64,000 nucleotides of DNA, from NCBI RefSeq assembly GCF_900156165.1, contig NZ_FTMY01000001.1, forward strand, positions 434,001 through 498,000, given 5' to 3'. This DNA is from Pseudacidovorax sp. RU35E (GTDB lineage Bacteria > Pseudomonadota > Gammaproteobacteria > Burkholderiales > Burkholderiaceae_C). The position numbers were made by a program, and so were the translations under genes. Positions 58,267 through 64,000 of this stretch are shown one piece after another. Position 1 is the first letter of the stretch. Every line of letters starts with the position of its first letter. Under the pieces are notes generated by a model that did no database searches, had not been told where the DNA came from, and saw nothing but the letters and a program-made list of their open reading frames with translations.

Positions 58267-58292
58267 AAAGCCGCCGTGTTGCCGGCGGCTTT
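58267..58292 (-). terminator. terminator of tRNA-Leu copy 2
   Basis: AAAGCCGCCG / CGGCGGCTTT with a 6-nt loop; on the minus strand it is followed by TTTCTTATT. It lies 5 nt beyond the 3' end of tRNA-Leu copy 2. Confidence 0.8.
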
Positions 58293-58296
58293 GTGT

Positions 58297-58381
<85 letters not shown>

Positions 58382-58424
58382 CAATTTCTGTCGTACCCTA
58401 GAGGGGTTAACGTCAAAAATTTGT

Positions 58425-60740
58425 ATGCGTTTCAGGAAAGAAGGAGATCATATCAAAAATCCCGCAGTTGCCAACCCCTTGTTGGAAGAGTTCGAAGGAA
58501 CGGTGCAGGGCCACCGTGACGGTCATGGTTTCGTGCAACGCGACGACGGGGAAGCCGATGTGTACCTGCCGCCCAACGAGATGCGGGCGGTACTCCACAA
58601 GGACCGGGTCAAGGCGCGCGTCGTGCGCACCGACCGGCGGGGTCGTCCGGAAGGGCGGGTGGTCGAGATCGTGGAGCGTCCGGCGCAGCCCATCATCGGA
58701 CGGCTGCTGAACGAAGGAGGTGTCTGGCTCGTGGCGCCGGAGGACAAGCGCTACGGCCAGGACGTGCTGATCCCGAAGGGCGCCACCGGCACCGCCAAGA
58801 CGGGACAGGTGGTGGTGGTTCAACTCACCGAACCTCCGGCCCTTTTCGGTCAACCCGTGGGACGGGTATCTGAAGTGCTGGGGGAGATCGACGATCCCGG
58901 CATGGAGATCGAGATCGCGGTGCGCAAGTACGGCGTGCCGCATGTGTTCTCCGAGGCTTGTCTGGCCGAGGCCAAGGCGCTGCCCGACAAGGTGCGGCCC
59001 ACCGACCGCCGGCATCGCATCGACCTGCGTGATATTCCCCTGTGCACCATCGATGGCGAAGACGCGCGCGACTTCGACGACGCCGTCTACTGCGAGCCCA
59101 TGAAGATGGGCCGCGGCAAAACCGCGAAGACCGGCTGGCGCCTGCTGGTCGCCATTGCCGACGTCAGTGCCTATGTGAAGACCGGCTCGCCCATCGACAT
59201 CGACGCCTACGACCGCGCCACCAGCGTGTACTTCCCGCGGCGGGTGATCCCGATGCTCCCGGAGAAACTGTCGAACGGCCTGTGCTCGCTCAACCCCGAC
59301 GTCGACCGCCTGTGCATGGTGTGCGACATGGTGATCACCGCCGAAGGCGAGATCGAGGCCTACCAGTTCTACCCGGCCGTGATGCACAGCCACGCCCGCT
59401 TCACCTACACCGAGGTGGCGGCGATCCTGGCCAACACGCGTGGTCCCGAGGCGGCGCGACGCAAGGAACGCGTGCAGGACCTGCTGAACCTGGCGGATGT
59501 GTATCGCGCCCTGCTGGCGCAACGCAGCAAGCGCGGCGCCGTGGACTTCGAAACCACCGAGACGCAGATCGTCTGCGACGAGTCCGGCCGCATCGAGAAG
59601 ATCGTGCCGCGCACGCGCAACGAGGCGCATCGGCTGATCGAGGAGGCGATGCTGGCCGCCAACGTCTGCAGTGCCGACTTCATCGCGCAGAGCAAACACC
59701 CGGGCCTCTTCCGCGTGCACGAAGGCCCGACGCCCGAGAAGAAGGAGATCTTGCGCAACTACCTGCGGGCCATGGGCGTGGGCATGTCGATCACCGACGA
59801 GCCGCATCCTTCCGAGTTCCAGGCGATCGCCGAGGCGACCAAGGGACGCCCCGATTCGCAGCAGATCCACACCATGCTGCTGCGCTCGATGCAGCAGGCG
59901 ATCTACACGCCGATCAACAGCGGCCACTTCGGACTGGCCTACGACGCTTACACGCACTTCACCAGCCCGATCCGGCGTTATCCGGACCTGCTGGTGCACC
60001 GCGTGATCAAGGCGATCCTTGAGGGCGCGCGCTACCAGTTGCCGGTGCTGCCCACCCCGGGTGAGGCCCATGCCAAGCTGGCCAAGCGCCTTGCCTCCCG
60101 CGTGAAGGCACCCACGCAGGCGCCAGCCAAACTGCCGGCAGCGCAGACCAAGGAGACGCAGGCCTGGCAGGCTGCAGGCCTGCACTGCAGCGCCAACGAG
60201 CGCCGCGCCGACGAGGCCAGCCGCGACGTGGAGGCGTGGCTCAAGTGCAAGTACATGCGCGAGCACCTGGGCGAAGAGTTCGGCGGCGTGGTCACGGCGG
60301 CGACCACCTTCGGCATCTTCGTCACGTTGGACGCGATGTACGTCGAGGGCCTGGTGCACATCACCGAGCTGGGCGGTGAGTACTTCAAGTTCGACGAGGC
60401 GCGGCAGGAACTGCGCGGCGAGCGCACCGGCATCCGCTATTCCATCGGCACGCGTGTGCGGGTGCAGGTCAGCCGAGTCGACCTGGATGGCCGCAAGATC
60501 GACTTTCGGCTGGTGCGCGAGGGTGAGGACCTCACCGCCCGCGCCATGCGCGACAAAGGCGTCTCCGCGCAGGGTGTGCCCGTCAAGGCGTCGGAAAAGC
60601 GGCAATCGCGTCAGCGGGCCGCATCGAATTCGGCGCGGCACGAGGGCAATCTGCCGGCGTCGCCGATCCAGGCGCTGAAATCGGCGGTCAAGAAAGCCGC
60701 CGGCAAGATCAAGAAGAAGCGTCGTCCGCCGCGTCCCTGA
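58425..60740 (+). CDS. rnr: ribonuclease R
   Basis: 771 aa from the ATG at 58425. RNase R is a processive 3'-5' exoribonuclease that degrades structured RNA. It starts directly with a cold-shock domain (about 22-70), without the N-terminal winged helix of E. coli RNase R (813 aa). The RNB domain has the catalytic acidic cluster [13 protein letters not shown] (209-221); an S1 domain ([17 protein letters not shown]) lies near 620-700, and the C-terminal tail is Lys/Arg-rich. The start is unclear: ATG 58425 has no ribosome-binding site, whereas AAGGAG at 58441 precedes no AUG/GUG/UUG in frame; TTG 58479 and 58482 are other options. Confidence 0.93.
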   Translation: MRFRKEGDHIKNPAVANPLLEEFEGTVQGHRDGHGFVQRDDGEADVYLPPNEMRAVLHKDRVKARVVRTDRRGRPEGRVVEIVERPAQPIIGRLLNEGGVWLVAPEDKRYGQDVLIPKGATGTAKTGQVVVVQLTEPPALFGQPVGRVSEVLGEIDDPGMEIEIAVRKYGVPHVFSEACLAEAKALPDKVRPTDRRHRIDLRDIPLCTIDGEDARDFDDAVYCEPMKMGRGKTAKTGWRLLVAIADVSAYVKTGSPIDIDAYDRATSVYFPRRVIPMLPEKLSNGLCSLNPDVDRLCMVCDMVITAEGEIEAYQFYPAVMHSHARFTYTEVAAILANTRGPEAARRKERVQDLLNLADVYRALLAQRSKRGAVDFETTETQIVCDESGRIEKIVPRTRNEAHRLIEEAMLAANVCSADFIAQSKHPGLFRVHEGPTPEKKEILRNYLRAMGVGMSITDEPHPSEFQAIAEATKGRPDSQQIHTMLLRSMQQAIYTPINSGHFGLAYDAYTHFTSPIRRYPDLLVHRVIKAILEGARYQLPVLPTPGEAHAKLAKRLASRVKAPTQAPAKLPAAQTKETQAWQAAGLHCSANERRADEASRDVEAWLKCKYMREHLGEEFGGVVTAATTFGIFVTLDAMYVEGLVHITELGGEYFKFDEARQELRGERTGIRYSIGTRVRVQVSRVDLDGRKIDFRLVREGEDLTARAMRDKGVSAQGVPVKASEKRQSRQRAASNSARHEGNLPASPIQALKSAVKKAAGKIKKKRRPPRP
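58428..58455. repeat. 28-bp direct repeat, copy 2 (tRNA-Leu promoter/leader, in rnr 5' end)
   Basis: Same as the copy at 58125-58152 except for a 5-nt block, which here reads AAGGA and completes an AAGGAG ribosome-binding-like sequence at 58441-58446. It overlaps the first codons of rnr as called. Confidence 0.8.
58447..58474 (-). promoter_or_regulatory. promoter of tRNA-Leu copy 2
   Basis: On the minus strand: TTGGCA (58474-58469), 16-nt spacer, TATGAT (58452-58447). It overlaps the start of rnr on the plus strand. Confidence 0.55.
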
Positions 60741-60831
60741 GACCTTTCCCTTCACCCCGAGACCACGCCCCGGAGGCCGTCGGCTTTATGCATCGCGTCA
60801 GGTGGTGCAGCCGTCGGCCGGGCCCACTTCC

Positions 60832-61611
60832 ATGACCGACAAGAGTTTCAACACCGCGGCCCGCGCGCCGCGCATCGCGATCGTCACCGGCGCGGGTTCC
60901 GGCATCGGCCGTGCCGCCGCCCTGGCGCTGCTGGCTGACGGCTGGTGCGTCGTGCTGGCGGGTCGCCGCCCCGAGCCGCTGGAGGCCGTGGCCGACGAGT
61001 CTGGCGCCGCCGACCGCGTCTTCGTCGTGCCGACCGACGTGGCGCAGCCCGAATCGGTGGATGCGCTGTTCGGCGCCACCTTGCAGCGCTATGGCCGTGT
61101 CGACCTGCTCTTCAACAACGCCGGTGTGAGCAATCCCCCTGGTCCCTTCGAGGACTGGACGCCCGAGCAATGGAAGGGCGTCGTGGACATCAACCTCAAC
61201 GGCATGTTCTATTGCCTGCAGCGTGCGTTCCGCGCCATGCGGGACCAGTCGCCGAGGGGCGGGCGGATCATCAACAACGGATCGATCTCGGCCCACACAC
61301 CGCGGCCCAACTCGATGGCCTACACGGCCACCAAGCATGCAGTGGCGGGTCTGACCAAGACGGCGGCGCTCGATGGCCGCAAGTACGACATCGCGGCGGG
61401 CCAGGTCGATGTGGGCAACGCGCTCACGGAGATGGCCGCCAAGTTCCAGCGTGGCGTGCCGCAGGCCAATGGCGAGATCGCGGTCGAGCCCACGATGGAC
61501 GTCAACGTGGTGGGGCAGTCCGTGCTCTACATGGCCAACCTGCCGCTGGAGGCCAACGTGCTGTTCCACACGGTGATGGCCACCAAGATGCCGTTCGTGG
61601 GCAGAGGCTGA
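60832..61611 (+). CDS. SDR-family oxidoreductase
   Basis: 259 aa classical short-chain dehydrogenase/reductase. Cofactor motif TGAGSGIG (19-26), NNAG (95-98), and the catalytic Ser151, Tyr164 and Lys168 (YTATK). ATG 60832 is used; a GTG at 60802 would add ten residues. It is 91 nt after rnr and convergent with the NAD(P)HX repair gene, 10 nt apart. Substrate unknown. Confidence 0.9.
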   Translation: MTDKSFNTAARAPRIAIVTGAGSGIGRAAALALLADGWCVVLAGRRPEPLEAVADESGAADRVFVVPTDVAQPESVDALFGATLQRYGRVDLLFNNAGVSNPPGPFEDWTPEQWKGVVDINLNGMFYCLQRAFRAMRDQSPRGGRIINNGSISAHTPRPNSMAYTATKHAVAGLTKTAALDGRKYDIAAGQVDVGNALTEMAAKFQRGVPQANGEIAVEPTMDVNVVGQSVLYMANLPLEANVLFHTVMATKMPFVGRG

Positions 61612-61621
61612 GCCCTGCAGT

Positions 61622-63091
61622 TCAGGCTGGTCGCGCCAGGGCGATGCCGGCTTGGCGTGCCAGGAGGCTGGCGCTGAAGGGCCGGTCCGCGGGCCAGCCG
61701 TCTGCGGCGGCCCCATGCCACCAGACGGCCTCGCACGCGGCCCTGTGCGGCTCGAGGCCGGAGGCCAGCGCCGAACCGACCATCCCGGCCAGCACGTCGC
61801 CGGTACCGCCCGTGGCCAGGCGGGCATTGCCAGTCGGATTGATGCTTGGGGTGTCGTCAACGCTTGCAATCACCGACCCTGAACCCTTGAGGACGACGGT
61901 GCAGCACAGGTCGCGCGCCAGTTGCGTCGCCGCTGCAAGCCGATCCGCCTGTACGGCCCCCGTGTCGGTGCCCAGCAGACGAGCGGCTTCGAGCGGGTGC
62001 GGTGTGAGCACAGTGACCTGCTGCGCCTGTGCGCGAGCCTTGAGGAGGCTGCGCCAGGCATCCTCCCGCGCGATGGCATTGAGGCCGTCTGCGTCAAGCA
62101 CCAGCGATCGCGCGCGGGCCAGCACCTCGGGCAGCATGCCTTCCACCGCGGTGCCGCCCCCACAACCGCAGACCACGGCCATGCGCTCGAGCGCCAGTGA
62201 CTGCGGCGCACGCCGCATGAGCGCGTGGTCGGCGGCAGGCGAGGGTGCGTCGTTGTCGAGGAGGCCCACGAACACACGGCCTGCGCCGGCGTGCAACGCT
62301 GCAGTCGCTGCGAGCCAGCCCGCCCCTGTCATCCCGGGAGCGCCGCCGATGACCGCGACGTCACCGAAGCTGCCCTTGTGACTGTCGTGCGCACGAAGGG
62401 CGGGAGTGGGGCGGCCGGGCAGTCGCGCGTCGGGTGGGGTGCCGGTCCTGTCGGCGCCTAGATCGTCGAACCATACGGTCCCGGCCAGATCGCGGCCATG
62501 GGCGGTGAAAAGACCCGGTTTGACGGTGAGCAGGCTGAGGCAGTGGCGCTGGGTTCGGCCCGCATTCCCCAGGTCGATGGCGGATCGCCCGGTGTCCGCG
62601 TTCAGGCCGCTGGGCAGGTCGATCGCCAGGACGGGTGCGCCGCTCGCGTGCATGCAGCGCAGGTGGTCGAGCATTCGGCCCTCGGGTGCGCGCGAGGCGC
62701 CTAGGCCGAGCAGGGCGTCGACGGCCAGGTCGAAATGGCGGGGCGCTTCGGCGGCGATGGAAATGCCGGCGGCCTGCAGGCGCCCCAAGGCGTCGCGCGC
62801 GTCGGCGGGCAGCCTGGCGGCGTCGCCTTCGAAAGTGACGACGATGGGCCGCCCGCCACGGGCAAGTTCAAGGGCCGCTTCGAAACCATCCCCGCCGTTG
62901 TTCCCCGGTCCACAGGCGATCCAGATACAGTGTGAATGCGGTGCCAGTGCCATGGCCAGGCGCGCCGTGGCCACACCTGCCCTTCGCATGAGCGTGTGGG
63001 CGGGCAGGCTCGCCGCCGCCGCATGTTCGATGTGGCGCGAGGCGTCGATGCCGTGCAGCAGGTGGGGCAGGGTGAGGTCCAGGCGGTGCAT
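61622..63091 (-). CDS. nnr: bifunctional NAD(P)H-hydrate epimerase/dehydratase
   Basis: 489 aa. It repairs damaged NADH and NADPH hydrates: the N-terminal YjeF_N domain (about 15-215, with GPGNNGGDG at 61-69 and IDLPSGLNADTG) epimerises S and R forms; the C-terminal carbohydrate-kinase-like domain (about 230-480, with HKGSFG, TPHPLEAARLLG and ATGGTGDVLAG) dehydrates the S form using ADP or ATP. Downstream of dadA on the same strand with a 28-nt gap; possibly co-transcribed. Confidence 0.94.
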   Translation of the reverse strand: MHRLDLTLPHLLHGIDASRHIEHAAAASLPAHTLMRRAGVATARLAMALAPHSHCIWIACGPGNNGGDGFEAALELARGGRPIVVTFEGDAARLPADARDALGRLQAAGISIAAEAPRHFDLAVDALLGLGASRAPEGRMLDHLRCMHASGAPVLAIDLPSGLNADTGRSAIDLGNAGRTQRHCLSLLTVKPGLFTAHGRDLAGTVWFDDLGADRTGTPPDARLPGRPTPALRAHDSHKGSFGDVAVIGGAPGMTGAGWLAATAALHAGAGRVFVGLLDNDAPSPAADHALMRRAPQSLALERMAVVCGCGGGTAVEGMLPEVLARARSLVLDADGLNAIAREDAWRSLLKARAQAQQVTVLTPHPLEAARLLGTDTGAVQADRLAAATQLARDLCCTVVLKGSGSVIASVDDTPSINPTGNARLATGGTGDVLAGMVGSALASGLEPHRAACEAVWWHGAAADGWPADRPFSASLLARQAGIALARPA

Positions 63092-63119
63092 GGGGCGAGC
63101 ATGCCTGAACGCTGGCGGC

Positions 63120-64000
63120 TTAGCGACGCAGAAGGCGCTCGATGCCGAGCCCGTCGATGTCCACCTCGGGCTCGCGGTGGGCGATCAGGTCCGCAAGCAC
63201 GCGTGCGCTGCCGCAGGACAGCGCCCAGCCGCTGGAGCCATGGCCCAGATTCAGCCACACGCCCGGCACGCCGCTCGGGCCGATGAGCGGCGGCCCGTCC
63301 GGCAGCATGGGACGCGCGCCCTTCCATTGCTGCATGCCCATGCTCAGGTTGACACTGCCGGGGAACCAGTCCTGCAGTACCTTGTACAGCGTGGGCAAGG
63401 CGTCGGGATGGATGCGACCGGGATGGCCGCCCAGTTCCGCACCGCCAGCCACGCGCACCCGCTGACCATGGCGCGAGATCGCCACCTTGAAACGTTCGTC
63501 CATCACCGCGCTGCGCGGCGCATTCAACGGCTCGCGGATCGACGCGCTGATCGAATGCCCATAGACCGGCGCAAGAGGGATGTGCAACCCGAGTGGCGCC
63601 AGCAACGGGACGGCACCCAGGCCGGCGCAGACGACGACCGCGTCGAAAGCCGCGGACTCCGAGCCGGCAGCGAGGCTCAGGGCGCGCGGCTGCGCGGCGG
63701 ACAGCGGCGCGATGTCGCAGCCGAAATAGAACTGCGCGCCCAACGCTTCGGCCTCGCGCTTGAGCAGCAGGGCGAACTGACGGCAGTTCCCCACTTCGTC
63801 CTGGGGAAGATGGATGGCGCCGGCCAATGCCGTGCCTTCGGCAAGTCCCGGCTCGATCGCGCGCGCGGTGTCGGCATCGACCAATTCGAAGGGCGCGCCA
63901 ACCTCACGCAGCAGATCCAGGCCGGGCCGCACCAGCTTCTGCTCGCGGGCGCCCCGCAGCAGGACGAGACAGCCATCGCTGCGCTCGTAGGCCAGCTCGC
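63120..64000 (-). CDS. dadA: D-amino acid dehydrogenase, C-terminal part (cut by window edge)
   Basis: About 293 C-terminal residues; the frame stays open to the window end, so the N-terminus with the FAD-binding GxGxxG motif is outside. DadA is a membrane-associated FAD enzyme that deaminates D-amino acids (D-alanine) to 2-oxo acids. Visible family features are the AGAIHLPQDEVGNC segment, DGPPLIGPSGVPGVWLNLGHGSSGWALSCGSAR-type C-terminal FAD region, and RPMLPDG. The start codon is not in the window. The gene for NAD(P)HX repair follows. Confidence 0.92.
   Translation of the reverse strand, partial: ELAYERSDGCLVLLRGAREQKLVRPGLDLLREVGAPFELVDADTARAIEPGLAEGTALAGAIHLPQDEVGNCRQFALLLKREAEALGAQFYFGCDIAPLSAAQPRALSLAAGSESAAFDAVVVCAGLGAVPLLAPLGLHIPLAPVYGHSISASIREPLNAPRSAVMDERFKVAISRHGQRVRVAGGAELGGHPGRIHPDALPTLYKVLQDWFPGSVNLSMGMQQWKGARPMLPDGPPLIGPSGVPGVWLNLGHGSSGWALSCGSARVLADLIAHREPEVDIDGLGIERLLRR

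Noticed and set aside
58413-60755. Minus-strand frame of 780 codons opposite rnr
   Set aside because: Antisense to RNase R, whose catalytic motifs are intact on the plus strand.

Overview
The window is about 69% GC and reads as chromosomal DNA of a betaproteobacterium in Burkholderiales, most likely Comamonadaceae. The evidence is the conserved order ndk-rlmN-pilW-rodZ-ispG-hisS-(yfgM-like)-bamB-der-hfq-hflX-hflK-hflC-DUF2065-hisZ-purA, several Bug/TctC-type periplasmic binding proteins, and an RNase R that begins directly with its cold-shock domain. I saw no CRISPR array, integrase, transposase or prophage gene, and genes are packed tightly with many ATGA or TGATG overlaps. All assignments come from reading the sequence; no database search was run.

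Layout. (1) 1-5 kb: a DUF1800/DUF1501 exported-protein pair, a nitronate monooxygenase-like flavoprotein and a DUF3014 membrane protein. (2) 5-27.6 kb: housekeeping block with bamD and rluD (divergent, overlapping 5' ends), scpB, rluB, ndk, then the core cluster named above, ending with a phosphoribosyltransferase and a cystathionine beta-lyase-like enzyme. (3) 27.6-31.7 kb: a small basic protein, a TesA-like esterase divergent from a YbbA-like ABC ATPase, and a complete glutathione-dependent formaldehyde detoxification operon (frmRAB) with a palindromic operator overlapping its promoter. (4) 31.7-35.5 kb: a Bug receptor, a LysR regulator and a divergent FAD hydroxylase, followed by rlmB and a small conserved gene. 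(5) 36.8-40.9 kb: a three-gene unit (Fe(II)/2-oxoglutarate dioxygenase, Bug receptor, isocitrate lyase/PEP mutase-family enzyme) divergent from a LysR gene with a three-half-site operator. (6) 40.8-51.7 kb: a second LysR gene divergent from a catabolic operon resembling the pim dicarboxylate beta-oxidation genes (fused hydratase/dehydrogenase, two acyl-CoA dehydrogenase subunits, CoA-transferase, then Bug, acyl-CoA synthetase, Bug). A REP-like palindrome lies inside it. (7) 51.8-64 kb: patatin, CHRD lipoprotein, an OmpR-type two-component system, a glycolipid-binding-family protein, rimO, two identical tRNA-Leu(CAG) genes, rnr, an SDR, the bifunctional NAD(P)HX repair enzyme and the C-terminal part of dadA, cut by the window edge.

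The accessory regions share a theme: LysR regulator, divergent catabolic genes and orphan Bug receptors. This suggests an environmental organism using organic acids and aromatics. The most notable points are the dioxygenase/Bug/lyase cassette at 36.8-40.9 kb, palindromic operators at three LysR intergenic regions and at frmR, tRNA-Leu promoters duplicated into the 5' end of rnr, and -10-like boxes lying a near-constant 26-32 nt from many start codons.
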